A DNA stretch of 64,000 bases from Bacteroidales bacterium UBA4345 (GTDB taxonomy: Bacteria; Bacteroidota; Bacteroidia; Bacteroidales; Paludibacteraceae): NCBI GenBank assembly GCA_002396385.1, contig DGTD01000036.1, forward strand, positions 1 to 64,000, in the 5' to 3' direction. A model generated the notes under the pieces. The model had not been told where the DNA came from. It did no database searches and saw only the letters and a list, made by a program, of their open reading frames with translations. Every line of letters begins with the position of its first letter. Position 1 is the first letter of the stretch. Positions 35,720 to 44,066 of this stretch are shown piece by piece. A program made the position numbers and the translations under genes.

Positions 35720-36220
35720 ATGAATGATGAACTTTTCCCTTTGATTGATGAAGACGGTAATGTGGTGGGGAAGGCTACCCGCTCTGAGTGTCACAGTGGC
35801 TCTATGTTGTTGCATCCCGTCGTTCATCTGCATATCTTTAACAAGAATGGCGATCTGTTCTTACAAAAACGTTCTATGTCGAAAGATATTCAGCCTGGTA
35901 AATGGGATACGGCGGTAGGCGGACATGTCGATTATGGCGAAGACGTGGAGTCTGCTTTGAGGCGCGAAGTCCGCGAGGAACTGGGGGTGACCGATTTTGT
36001 CCCTTCCTTCCTCTTCCGCTACATTTTCCAAAACTCGGTGGAACGCGAAATGGTGAATGCTTTCCAAACAGTCTACGAGGGGCCTTTCAATCCCGATCCT
36101 GTCGAACTCGACGATGCACGGTTCTGGCCGGTTGCTGAAATTGAAGCGCATCTGGGACATGGGGTCTTTACTCCGAATTTTGAACAAGAGTTCCAACGGC
36201 TGAAGCCTTTTTTCAAATAA
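35720..36220 (+). CDS. NUDIX hydrolase
   Basis: 166 residues from the ATG at 35720 (chosen because the promoter ends at 35702). The Nudix box GGHVDYGEDVESALRREV then REELGV matches GX5EX7REUXEEXGU fully. N-terminal ELFPLIDEDGNVVGKATRSE and LFLQKRSMSKDIQPGKWDTA resemble the isopentenyl-diphosphate isomerase-like Nudix group. It hydrolyses a nucleoside-diphosphate-type compound; the exact substrate cannot be told. Promoter-proximal gene; the FHA gene follows 59 bases on. Confidence 0.92.
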   Translation: MNDELFPLIDEDGNVVGKATRSECHSGSMLLHPVVHLHIFNKNGDLFLQKRSMSKDIQPGKWDTAVGGHVDYGEDVESALRREVREELGVTDFVPSFLFRYIFQNSVEREMVNAFQTVYEGPFNPDPVELDDARFWPVAEIEAHLGHGVFTPNFEQEFQRLKPFFK

Positions 36221-36279
36221 TTGTTTATGATGTGCGTCGGCCGTTTGTGTGTCGACCTTATTGCTTAAGTTTTTTCTGT

Positions 36280-36780
36280 ATGAAGAAGATTCGTTGTCCG
36301 AAATGTGACGAATTCATCGTTTTCGATGAGAAGAACATCGACATGGAAAATGTTGTGGTGTTCCATTGCCAGCATTGTGGCAAGTCTTTCAAGGTCAAGT
36401 TTAAAAAGAAGAATAAGGAAGATATGCCCGAGGAACCAGATTTCGGGTCGTTGGTCGTGGTGGAGAATATGTTCGCCGAAAGGCAGGTCTTCAGCCTGCA
36501 TCTTGGCGATAATGTCGTTGGCCGCCGTAACCCGGGAAATTCCATTGACTGTCCTATTGTTACTGCCGATCCTTCTATGGACCGCGAACATTGTGTCGTG
36601 AATGTGTCGGAGAAGAACGGACAATTGGTCTTCCGTATCCGTGATTGTAATTCCAACACGGGCACTTTTGTTATGAACGAGGAGGTTACTAAAAAGGAAC
36701 AGCGCATCATCCATAATTCCGAAATTATTTCGTTGGGCGCTACTACGCTGATTCTTAAAACTCCGGGTGCGGATGAGTGA
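36280..36780 (+). CDS. Zinc-ribbon/FHA-domain protein
   Basis: 166 residues from the ATG at 36280. N-terminal zinc ribbon (about 1-45): RCPKCDEF and CQHCGKSF form a four-cysteine site. C-terminal FHA domain (about 70-160): VVGRRNPGNSIDCPI, DPSMDREHC, IRDCNSNTGTFVMNEEV, which keep the phosphothreonine-binding Arg, Ser and Asn positions. FHA domains bind phospho-threonine partners; no Ser/Thr kinase gene is seen nearby. Cytoplasmic, with no signal peptide. Confidence 0.88.
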   Translation: MKKIRCPKCDEFIVFDEKNIDMENVVVFHCQHCGKSFKVKFKKKNKEDMPEEPDFGSLVVVENMFAERQVFSLHLGDNVVGRRNPGNSIDCPIVTADPSMDREHCVVNVSEKNGQLVFRIRDCNSNTGTFVMNEEVTKKEQRIIHNSEIISLGATTLILKTPGADE

Positions 36781-36836
36781 TAGACGGTCCGCCCTTACCC
36801 CTGGATAGAGGATATTTTTACTTTATACGAGTTTTT

Positions 36837-37175
36837 ATGAGAAATTTATTTTTAATGCTCTGCTTCGGAGCATTGTTTGTGCTGATGGCTTTTTCCGATG
36901 TTGCAGATAAGAAAACGCGACTGTTTTCTGTCTTAGACACTCAAATTTCGGGGTTCGACAAAGTTCGCTCGTCTTATGCGGCGAGTTATAGTGCTGATGA
37001 CATGGAGGAATACGACGGCACTCTTTCTGAATTGAAGTCTGATAGGAACATGGTTGAAAAAGACCTTGATGAGTGGCTGGACGCCCGTGAGGAAATCGAA
37101 AATCCGGCTGCCGATAGCCTTACAACTGTTCTGCTCGACCACTTAGTGAAGCTTTGTAAACTTCCTGAATATTAA
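36837..37175 (+). CDS. Small exported or membrane-anchored protein, unknown
   Basis: 112 residues from the ATG at 36837; longer starts run into the preceding gene. One hydrophobic segment (about 3-20, LFLMLCFGALFVLMAF) is followed by a charged helical region (DDMEEYDGTLSELKSDRNMV) likely to form a coiled coil. No family recognised. It may be co-transcribed with the FHA gene 56 bases upstream. Confidence 0.6.
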   Translation: MRNLFLMLCFGALFVLMAFSDVADKKTRLFSVLDTQISGFDKVRSSYAASYSADDMEEYDGTLSELKSDRNMVEKDLDEWLDAREEIENPAADSLTTVLLDHLVKLCKLPEY

Positions 37176-37201
37176 TAACGCTGTGCGTGTCTGCTCTTAC
37201 G

Positions 37202-38497
37202 TTATCTGTACGTGATGCTGCGGACTTGCATCTTGAAACTGTGTTCTTTTTCTCCCTCATTGTTATAGGCGTTTGGATCATCTGGTTTTGACGTTGACTC
37301 TACAGACAGCAGGCGCTTGGTCCAATTGCCCTTTGCGTCTCGCTCTTTAATAACGATGGTGTATTTGTCTTCTGTTTTGTACCCTTCCAGGTGTGTTATT
37401 TCTGTTATTCCCACAATTTCTGCATCCTTGTTGCGGGTATAGGTTGTGCAATCGCCTCCTTCGCGCTTGGTGCGTGTAAGGATTCCCGCCTGGTCATATT
37501 CATATCTGGCGAAACATTTAACGGTTAAGTCAGGGTCTTCTTCTCTGGGTATTATGCTGTATTCTTCAACAAGTTGACCTCTGTCGTTGCGGCTTTGGTG
37601 CTCGTATCTGAATGCTCCGTCTACGGGCCTTGCCTTTCCTTCTTCGCTAAATTCAATTGTTGTGGCATTCTCGGTTCCTTTAGGCTGCCATTTATTGTCG
37701 CAGAGGTAGGTCGTGACGGTCGCTTTTTTTACGTTGCCCCGCAAATCATAGATTTGTGCGTCGGGCATGGTGAATCCCTTCGCCTGGTGAGGCGTACATT
37801 TGCTGTTTTTCTCCAACAGGCTTTGCACATCGCTCAGCCGGGCCTCCAATAGCCTTTTTTCGCTCGAAAGGCCTGCTATGCCGCCCATCGTACCCTTGAA
37901 GTAATTGAGGTGGCTTTGGGCATTCATAATGCCGGTCATGTGCTTCTCTACCTTCATCCAGTTCTCTATTTCCATGGCATAGGCCTTGTCTTGTGCAATC
38001 AGTTTGGCGTAAGCCGATGCCAACTGGTATCGGAGGAAGGCCATTTGTGTCGTTTCGTTCATTTCCATACCCAATGTTGTGTAGTCTTCTCCGTCTTGGA
38101 ATATATTTCCCAGCATTTCTGCCATAAGGTCTGCCTTTTCGGTGTCTGTATAATCTTTCACATCGCCAAAGGTAGAGTTGAAACCTGCGGTAAGTGTTTT
38201 TTGTGTTTCTTTTAGCCATTTCAAGTCGTAAGCCAGATTGGCTGTCGAATCGCCGTGTTTCAGTATGGCTTTGGCCATGTGTGCGAATTCAGGGTTTTCT
38301 TTTACTTTCTTTCTGTCCAGAGAAAAGTAGTCGTCTCTTTCTGTGCCGTCGGTTGCCTCTCCGGTTGTGTAATCGGTGTTTGCCGGCGGAAGTGATGTGT
38401 TAGTGTCGGTAGGTGTAGGTCCGGTTGTGGATGCAGACTGCTGTTGGCAGGCCTGGCACATGAAGAGTAGTCCGATAAGGGGGTAAAGTTTTTTCAT
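37202..38497 (-). CDS. Lipoprotein of unknown function
   Basis: 431 residues. Signal peptide with lipobox CQAC (Cys17), Thr/Pro-rich spacer (about 20-50), a helical region (about 55-235), and a C-terminal beta-rich part (about 245-431) with repeats of RYEHQSRNDRGQLVEEYSI and ARYEYDQAGILTRTKREGG type that resemble RHS/YD-like strands. I do not recognise a named family. Its neighbour downstream on the other strand is convergent, 26 bases away. Confidence 0.7.
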   Translation of the reverse strand: MKKLYPLIGLLFMCQACQQQSASTTGPTPTDTNTSLPPANTDYTTGEATDGTERDDYFSLDRKKVKENPEFAHMAKAILKHGDSTANLAYDLKWLKETQKTLTAGFNSTFGDVKDYTDTEKADLMAEMLGNIFQDGEDYTTLGMEMNETTQMAFLRYQLASAYAKLIAQDKAYAMEIENWMKVEKHMTGIMNAQSHLNYFKGTMGGIAGLSSEKRLLEARLSDVQSLLEKNSKCTPHQAKGFTMPDAQIYDLRGNVKKATVTTYLCDNKWQPKGTENATTIEFSEEGKARPVDGAFRYEHQSRNDRGQLVEEYSIIPREEDPDLTVKCFARYEYDQAGILTRTKREGGDCTTYTRNKDAEIVGITEITHLEGYKTEDKYTIVIKERDAKGNWTKRLLSVESTSKPDDPNAYNNEGEKEHSFKMQVRSITYR

Positions 38498-38520
38498 TAA
38501 TGTCTGGTGTTAGGTGTGTG

Positions 38521-38868
38521 TTATTTTCTTTTCTCTTTGAAAAAGTAATAGAGGTATACCACGGCTGTGCCTAAGGTTATTCCTATTGTAATTCCTAGGA
38601 ATGTGGCAATGGCGGCATACATGTCGCTGCTTTGGAAAATAAAGTATGGCGAAATGCTAAATACTGCGGCAAATGGTGCTATGCGGACCAGTGCTGCAGA
38701 CTTGCTTTTCAACCACGATGTAAGGGTGGTGAACATAACGTATGTTAAACCTATGGTGACACACAATTCCAAAATTGCCCCTATAAGGCCTAAGGCGACG
38801 AATATGGGCATAAATCCCTCTGATCTTGCAATATATCTAATATCATAATAAAAGTCTGATTGATACAC
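38521..38868 (-). CDS. Small multi-pass membrane protein
   Basis: 115 residues from a GTG start; an ATG at 38811 would give 96 residues and keeps all membrane segments. Three hydrophobic stretches (about 20-45, 60-80, 85-108) and a Lys-rich end. No known family. It lies 23 bases before the lipoprotein gene and may be co-transcribed with it. Confidence 0.55.
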   Translation of the reverse strand: MYQSDFYYDIRYIARSEGFMPIFVALGLIGAILELCVTIGLTYVMFTTLTSWLKSKSAALVRIAPFAAVFSISPYFIFQSSDMYAAIATFLGITIGITLGTAVVYLYYFFKEKRK

Positions 38869-38995
38869 AAGATACGGAAAATTGTGGGCTCTTCCAAATA
38901 CCTGCTCTGCTTTCGTCCCTTGTCCGTTTTATTTCATGTGCTCTCTTTATGGAAGAAAATATATGTGCTGTGCATATCGGGAAAAAACTTGCCGT

Positions 38996-40342
38996 TTATG
39001 GAATTTGTTCCTCCATGTCGTTCTGTCCGACAAACATGACGTAATAGATGGGCATATAGGTGACTTCTCCTTTCTTTTTTACCTGCTGGTTGTTTGAGAA
39101 GACTATTCCTCTCTTGACGGAATAGTCTGGGTTCTGTAAGAGGCGGGAAAGGGCGGAGTGCTTGGTGTAGTCTTTCCCCGACTTCACTTCTATTGGTAGT
39201 ACCGACAACGACTCGAAATCGTCTATCAGAAAGTCGACCTCGCCGTTCTGCTTGTTGTCGTAATAGTTGAGCGAATGCCCGTGTGCTTTCAACTCTTGGG
39301 CGACAACCGACTCGTATACGGTTCCGAGGTTGATGCTTTCTTCGTCGTTGAATATTGCGTTGAAATTCTTCCTATACAGCAGGCAGGTGAGAATGCCGAC
39401 GTCGTTCAGGTATAGCTTGAGCAGATTCTTTCGGGCTGATTCTAACAATGGAAATCTAGGGTTGGATACGGATTTCACCTCTAAGGCGATTCCGGCGTTT
39501 ATCAGGTAGTCGAATTCGTCCTGGTAGTCTGTGAATGTCTTCTTCCCACCTTCTTCTATGTCCTTGAACACGATCCTCTTTTTCTTGTTCTCTAATGCCG
39601 ATGGAATGTAATCGTATACTCTGCGTATCTTCAGTTTGTGCTCGGTGTCGTATTGCGAGGCGTCCATACCGTAGTATCGGTGTATCTCGCTCTGCTGGCT
39701 CCTCAATTTGGCAATGTTGTTCGTCCTTAAATAGATGTTTACGATGTCGGGTAGCCCGCCACAAATCAGGTATCGTTTGAACATCTTCATGATGAGGTTG
39801 TGGTTCTCTGTGCTTAACCCTTCGTCCGATTGGTAGTGCTTGCGCATGTCGTCTATCATCTCTCGGCCTATGTTGTTGGCTATGAGGAATTCTTCGAAGT
39901 CTAACGGATACATCTGCATGACGTGGATGCTGCCTATGGGTATTGACGTGGTCTGAGCCAATGTGACGCCAAGCAGTGAACCGCTGGCTACAAATGTGTA
40001 TCTGTTGTCTTGCCTTAGGAATTTCAACATGGTCAGCAGATGCGGGTAGACCTGTATCTCGTCGAGGAACACTAGCGTGTCTTCTGCGTTGTTCATGCGG
40101 ACTCCTCCGTATGAACTGAGCTGTATGTAGAAATCGGTCGTGTTCTGTATGTTCTTGAATACTTGGTTTTCTTTTGAATCTTGGAGCATGTTGATTTCTA
40201 CAAAGTTCTTGAATAACTTTTTCCCAATGCGCCTTATGATGTAGGTTTTGCCTACCTGTCTTGCTCCGTCTATTAGCAATATCTTGTTTGGCTTTGATTG
40301 AAAGAAGGTGGTTATTTCTTGCTCTATTTTTCTGTATAACAT
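38996..40342 (-). CDS. AAA ATPase with DUF4143 C-terminus
   Basis: 448 residues. Walker A GARQVGKTYIIRR (residue ~25-37), Walker B TLVFLDEIQ (~88-96), sensor SGSLLGVTL (~115), then a middle helical region and the DUF4143 domain (about 205-400: FPLLESARKNLLKLYLNDVG and VYESVVAQELKAHG), ending in a PD-(D/E)xK-like patch GEVDFLIDD...LPIEVKSG. This is a large, widespread bacterial ATPase family, often single and horizontally spread, with no settled role. Complete; its own -7 candidate (TACATTTG, 40363-40370, minus) lies 20 bases before the ATG. Confidence 0.9.
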   Translation of the reverse strand: MLYRKIEQEITTFFQSKPNKILLIDGARQVGKTYIIRRIGKKLFKNFVEINMLQDSKENQVFKNIQNTTDFYIQLSSYGGVRMNNAEDTLVFLDEIQVYPHLLTMLKFLRQDNRYTFVASGSLLGVTLAQTTSIPIGSIHVMQMYPLDFEEFLIANNIGREMIDDMRKHYQSDEGLSTENHNLIMKMFKRYLICGGLPDIVNIYLRTNNIAKLRSQQSEIHRYYGMDASQYDTEHKLKIRRVYDYIPSALENKKKRIVFKDIEEGGKKTFTDYQDEFDYLINAGIALEVKSVSNPRFPLLESARKNLLKLYLNDVGILTCLLYRKNFNAIFNDEESINLGTVYESVVAQELKAHGHSLNYYDNKQNGEVDFLIDDFESLSVLPIEVKSGKDYTKHSALSRLLQNPDYSVKRGIVFSNNQQVKKKGEVTYMPIYYVMFVGQNDMEEQIP

Positions 40343-40376
40343 TTTCCTTTCCTATTTTTCTGCAAATGTAACATTT

Positions 40377-40743
40377 TTAATTCGATAGTAAAATTTTTTC
40401 TGACTTTTCCACATCTTTTTTTGCATTATTTCCAGACTTTTCCATATAAAATGAATGCTGTTTCACAGACTTTTCTATATAATTTTCACTTTGTTTTTTC
40501 GACTTTTCCACATCTTTTTTTGTATTATTTACAGACTTTTCTATATAAAATTGATGCTGTTTCACCGACTTTTCTATATAATTTTTACTTTGTTTTCCCG
40601 ACTTTTCCACATCTTTTTTTTGCATTATTTCCAGACTTTTCCATATAAAATGAATGCTGTTTCACCGACTTTTCTATATAATTTTCACTTTGTTTTCCTG
40701 ACTTTTCTATATATTTTTCAGTGCTATTTACCGACTTTTCCAT
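40377..40743 (-). pseudogene. Hendecad-repeat open frame, split by one extra base
   Basis: Read on the minus strand from an ATG at 40741-40743, the array encodes 11-residue units of three types (KDVEKSGKQSK, NYIEKSVKQHS, FYMEKSGNNAK) sharing EKS. An 8-base A tract near 40613-40621 replaces the 7-base tract of the other two copies and shifts the frame; a second ATG there opens the remaining 82 residues (40377-40625). Corrected, the frame would give 121 residues. Eleven-residue periodicity suits a right-handed coiled coil or LEA-like amphipathic helix. Whether it is translated is unknown. Confidence 0.45.
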
Positions 40744-40765
40744 ATAAAATTGAGTGCTGTGCTCG
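40402..40765. repeat. 33-bp tandem array, 11 units in a 99-bp higher-order pattern
   Basis: GACTTTTC recurs at 40402, 40435, 40468, 40501, 40534, 40567, 40600, 40634, 40667, 40700 and 40733: steps of 33 bases, with one of 34. Units fall into three types in the order A-B-C, A-B-C, A-B-C, then a C-like hybrid and a final B-like unit, giving a 99-bp super-repeat. The one 34-base step comes from an 8-T instead of a 7-T tract. Confidence 0.92.
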
Positions 40766-40801
40766 CAGCGCTATGGCTGCTAACCATTTCCCGCTAGCGC
40801 T
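40766..40801. repeat. Imperfect palindrome beside the 33-bp array
   Basis: CAGCGCT (40766-40772) pairs with AGCGCTG (40795-40801), with a nested ATGG/CCAT. No T run follows, so it is not a clear terminator; it may be a dispersed palindromic element. Confidence 0.4.
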
Positions 40802-40845
40802 GTTTGTCTCAATCTAAACTGCATGAAAATAGAGCGCTTGTGTTC

Positions 40846-40876
40846 TTTGCAGGTTTGTCGTTTTTCCCTATTTTTG
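40846..40876 (+). promoter_or_regulatory. Promoter of the PTH2/DjlA-like genes
   Basis: TTTG (40846-40849), 19 bases, TATTTTTG (40869-40876): a complete -33/-7 pair, 54 bases before the PTH2 ATG. Confidence 0.75.
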
Positions 40877-40930
40877 TTTGGAAAATAGACGGCTTTATAG
40901 TCATTCTCCTATTTTTCAATTCTGTAAAAA

Positions 40931-41347
40931 ATGATGGAACGTTCTGTTAAACAGGTTGTCGTAATGAGGCGCGACCTCAATATGCGCAAAGGAAAAATGG
41001 TGGCGCAGGGGGCTCATGCTTCGCTGGGTGCTTTCCTGAAGTTGTTCAAAAAGATGGAGGCGGGCGACGGAACTGTCAATCTGTCGCTTGATTATGCGCC
41101 CGATTCGTTCCTGGCCCAGTGGCTCGATGGCTCTTTTGCCAAAATCTGTCTGTATGTCGACTCGAAGGAAGATTTGGTGAACCTGTACCGGCGTGTGCGG
41201 GAAAAGGCCCCACAGATTCCTGTCGATTTGGTGCAGGATGCCGGACTTACTGAGTTCCATGGCGTGCCTACGCTCACTTGCCTGGCTATTGGACCCTATT
41301 GGGCCGATGAGATTAATGCCTTTACTGGTGACTTGAAATTATATTAG
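40931..41347 (+). CDS. Peptidyl-tRNA hydrolase, PTH2 type
   Basis: 138 residues. PTH2 pattern: KQVVVMRRDLNMRKGKMVAQGAHASLG near the start (RKGK..AQ..HA), a middle insert (about 40-65), ICLYVDSKEDLVNLYRRVRE, VQDAGLTEFHGVPTLTCLAIGP and the FTGDLKLY end. It frees peptides from stalled peptidyl-tRNA. This is the archaeal/eukaryotic fold rather than bacterial Pth1, though scattered bacteria carry it. The usual Cys in AQCAHA is Gly here. First gene after the promoter; the DjlA-like gene follows 5 bases on. Confidence 0.9.
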   Translation: MMERSVKQVVVMRRDLNMRKGKMVAQGAHASLGAFLKLFKKMEAGDGTVNLSLDYAPDSFLAQWLDGSFAKICLYVDSKEDLVNLYRRVREKAPQIPVDLVQDAGLTEFHGVPTLTCLAIGPYWADEINAFTGDLKLY

Positions 41348-41352
41348 TTTTT

Positions 41353-42309
41353 ATGCGTCCTGATAAATCGTTCCCTGTATCGGTTAAGCGTTGGTTGAAA
41401 TCGATGTCTGTAACCTGTTCGTTACTGTTCCTTAACTTCACAAATTGGTTGATTCTTTTTTGCTTCAAAGCGTTAAAATATGAGGTGGCGGTTTTCGCAC
41501 CCTTTTTTTTGATATTAAGGGTTTTGAAATATGATTCTTTTGCCGATATAGTTTCTGCTCCGTCTGCCCGCCTTAGTATCCAGAGTGTTTTTATCGGCCT
41601 TCTCGTTGGCTGTTTTATTAAACAATTACTCACTGATTGTTCAAAGAAACCTTTCCTTCCCAAACTCATTCATAGGTTAAAGGTCCAACACAGAAAAATG
41701 GCCCATACCCATAAAGCCCTCAAATTTGATTTATATATTTTATTCGCGAAAATGTGCAGCTTTAACCCGTCGGCTGCGCAGAGCCAAAAAAATGTGTTGG
41801 GGGAATTTTACACCGAAGAGTCCTTTCTTTGGAACGAGGGGGGGTATGAGTATTCCGCATCTGAAGAAGCAATGGCTATTGCCTATTTAAAGAAGGAGAA
41901 TGTAAAATTAAAATTGAATATCGTTAAGGTTTTGCTAAATCTTGCGATTATTGACGACGGTATTAAGAACGACGAATGGAATTTCTTAATCGATTTATTG
42001 CACCGTCTGGGGTTCCGCCGCTATGTCGATGAGTTCAAGGAACGTAATGAGGGACTCCGCTCTGAGTCCGATTACAATTACCATGAGGCTTCCTCTTCAT
42101 CGTCTTCTTCTTTGTCAGTGGAACAACTGTCCGTCTACTTTGCCGATTTGGGTCTCCCCGTTACCGCCTCGAAAGTGCAGGTGCGTGAGGCTTACCACCA
42201 GTTGGCAATGCAGCACCATCCCGACTTGCCGAAAAACAGTCTACGGCAGGAAGAATGTGAGGCAATTATGGAGAAGATAAACGAGGCGTACAGTAGAATA
42301 AAAGGATGA
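41353..42309 (+). CDS. DjlA-like membrane co-chaperone (TM-TerB-J domain), copy 1
   Basis: 318 residues. Two membrane segments (about 22-58 and 72-92), a TerB-like helical domain (about 120-235; FNPSAAQSQKNVLGEFYTEE, LAIIDDGIKNDEWNFLIDLL), a Ser run (~245-253) and a C-terminal J domain (about 255-318; QVREAYHQLAMQHHPDLPKN with the HPD motif). This order (membrane, TerB, J) is that of DjlA, which stimulates DnaK ATPase at the membrane. Tandem with a near copy; the 3' ends are almost identical. Confidence 0.82.
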   Translation: MRPDKSFPVSVKRWLKSMSVTCSLLFLNFTNWLILFCFKALKYEVAVFAPFFLILRVLKYDSFADIVSAPSARLSIQSVFIGLLVGCFIKQLLTDCSKKPFLPKLIHRLKVQHRKMAHTHKALKFDLYILFAKMCSFNPSAAQSQKNVLGEFYTEESFLWNEGGYEYSASEEAMAIAYLKKENVKLKLNIVKVLLNLAIIDDGIKNDEWNFLIDLLHRLGFRRYVDEFKERNEGLRSESDYNYHEASSSSSSSLSVEQLSVYFADLGLPVTASKVQVREAYHQLAMQHHPDLPKNSLRQEECEAIMEKINEAYSRIKG

Positions 42310-42352
42310 GTTGCTTGTTTTTTCCAGTCTCTGTTCTTCTAATTATTTTGTC

Positions 42353-43234
42353 ATGTCGAAAATCGTCTCGAATATGGTAAAGAACTTTAGCTGGTGGCTG
42401 TGCCGGGTTAGTGTGTCTTTTCGGTTGCGTTTACTTAACAGCCTGTGCGCCTTTGTTTCGCCCCTAATCTTTATCCTTATTTTGGGCCCTCTTTTCATCG
42501 ATCCGAATACCTCGGTTTTTCTTTTCTTTTTCGTGGCTTTTATTGTGGCTTATATTTTACTGTTCGAAAAAATAGAAAAGAAAGAGCGCGAGGTTGGACT
42601 ACGCATCGATAGTTTAATGGCTCTGAAGGAAAAACAGACTCGCTTGCAAAAAGTGCGTAAATTGAAACTGTACGTCTTGATTGAAAAGGTGCGCAACTTT
42701 AATCCGTCGGCTGAGGCGGACCAAAAAAGGGTGTTGGAAGAGTTCTACACGGATAGTTATTTCGCTTATGTCGATTTTGATACGACTGTCGAGGAAAAAG
42801 AGGTGATCGAGAAGCTGAAAAATGAATTAGAGGACGTTAAGCGCGATTTTCTTCAAATTCTGGTGAAACTTGCGGTTACTGACGATGGTATTAAGAACAA
42901 TGAATGGTTCTTCTTGCTCCGACTTTTGTCTCAGTTGGGCTATAGAACCCGCTATGTGGATATGTTCAAAAAACGTTACGAGGGACTCCGCACGGAGTCT
43001 GACTATAAATACCGGTATACGTCTTCTTCTTCTGTTTCTTCTGTGGAACAACTGTCCGCCTATTTTGCCGAATTGGGTCTCCCCGTCACCGCATCGAAAG
43101 TGCAGGTGCGTGAGGCTTACCACCAGTTGGCAATGCTGCACCATCCCGACTTGCCGAAAAACAGACTCCGGAAGGAAGAATGTGAGGAGATGATGAAAAA
43201 AATTAACAGGGCTTACAATACGCTGATAGCATAG
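42353..43234 (+). CDS. DjlA-like membrane co-chaperone (TM-TerB-J domain), copy 2
   Basis: 293 residues from the ATG at 42353 (an earlier start would add a Cys/Phe-rich stretch not seen in copy 1). Membrane segments (about 18-70), TerB-like domain (about 110-220; FNPSAEADQKRVLEEFYTDS, LAVTDDGIKNNEWFFLLRLL), Ser-rich link and J domain (about 235-293; QVREAYHQLAMLHHPDLPKN). The membrane part differs from copy 1 while the J domain is nearly the same, pointing to duplication followed by divergence or gene conversion. Confidence 0.82.
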   Translation: MSKIVSNMVKNFSWWLCRVSVSFRLRLLNSLCAFVSPLIFILILGPLFIDPNTSVFLFFFVAFIVAYILLFEKIEKKEREVGLRIDSLMALKEKQTRLQKVRKLKLYVLIEKVRNFNPSAEADQKRVLEEFYTDSYFAYVDFDTTVEEKEVIEKLKNELEDVKRDFLQILVKLAVTDDGIKNNEWFFLLRLLSQLGYRTRYVDMFKKRYEGLRTESDYKYRYTSSSSVSSVEQLSAYFAELGLPVTASKVQVREAYHQLAMLHHPDLPKNRLRKEECEEMMKKINRAYNTLIA

Positions 43235-43276
43235 GCGGTTTGGTATATCGACACATATACTCAGAACAGCCTAGTA

Positions 43277-44050
43277 TCATCTTGTGGAGTCTTTTCTAAT
43301 TAGGGTTGCAATCTCATATCTCTGTTTTTTGTCATCTTCGAAAACAATCTGAAGGCCCAATAAAGTGCTACTATTAAACTTATACAACTCTGTTGGTGTC
43401 AATTGTGATCCTGGCTCCATCTGAGCATTGCAATCCATGTAAGTAAGGCTACTCAATCTGTGTCTTATTATTTTCAACCTTTTATTCTTGCGGTCCGCTA
43501 CCTGCAGGTCCACCGCTGCAATTGTGTCGGGCAGGCTTAGTATCTTACTTGAGTCTATCTCTGTCTCCACTCCTTGTATGATCATGACGATACGTACATA
43601 TGGCCTAATGTGTACGTTTACGGTGGTTTGTAACGTGTCAGCTTCCTTTACTGTTAAAAACAAATCTTCTGTTTCTGGCTTTGCTTGAATGTACAGCCGT
43701 TGTAAATTTTTCATGTTGACTCCCCAAGTCTTATTGTATTCGTATTTTACAATTTTGCAGTTGTTGCCAATCACCTGGCGGTTTTTGTAGTTTGAACCCC
43801 ACATGTTGAGTTCTCCGTTTGTTAATTTACTCTTATGTATATTTTGAAAGGCAGGCGGAAGGCCATACTTGAAATCTACGGTAATGGTGTCGCCCTTGTA
43901 CCAGATCCCTGTCATGTCAATTTGTTTGGGATAGTATTGCCGCTCTTTTTGGGTTGTCGTGCTCTGTGTGGTGTTAAAAACTTGCGCGTTAGCTGTTGTG
44001 CTGACTAAGAATGTCAGGACGGCCCCTATAAATACGTATGTGTGTCTCAT
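43277..44050 (-). CDS. Exported protein of unknown function
   Basis: 257 residues: signal peptide (about 1-23, ending ANA), then a beta-rich body (GIWYKGDTITVDFKYGLPPA, NVHIRPYVRIVMIIQGVETE). No family recognised. The start is 16 bases after thiD ends, so it is probably the second gene of a thiD operon, but nothing in it suggests thiamine chemistry. Confidence 0.7.
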   Translation of the reverse strand: MRHTYVFIGAVLTFLVSTTANAQVFNTTQSTTTQKERQYYPKQIDMTGIWYKGDTITVDFKYGLPPAFQNIHKSKLTNGELNMWGSNYKNRQVIGNNCKIVKYEYNKTWGVNMKNLQRLYIQAKPETEDLFLTVKEADTLQTTVNVHIRPYVRIVMIIQGVETEIDSSKILSLPDTIAAVDLQVADRKNKRLKIIRHRLSSLTYMDCNAQMEPGSQLTPTELYKFNSSTLLGLQIVFEDDKKQRYEIATLIRKDSTR

Positions 44051-44066
44051 CGTTGTTGTTCTTTAG

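Noticed and set aside
38996..40342. DUF4143 ATPase as part of a phage-defence system
   Set aside because: No effector, nuclease or toxin partner is adjacent; this ATPase family is widespread and usually solitary.
40402..40765. 33-bp array as a CRISPR array
   Set aside because: There are no unique spacers: every base belongs to one of three repeating unit types, and the frame stays open. No cas gene is near.
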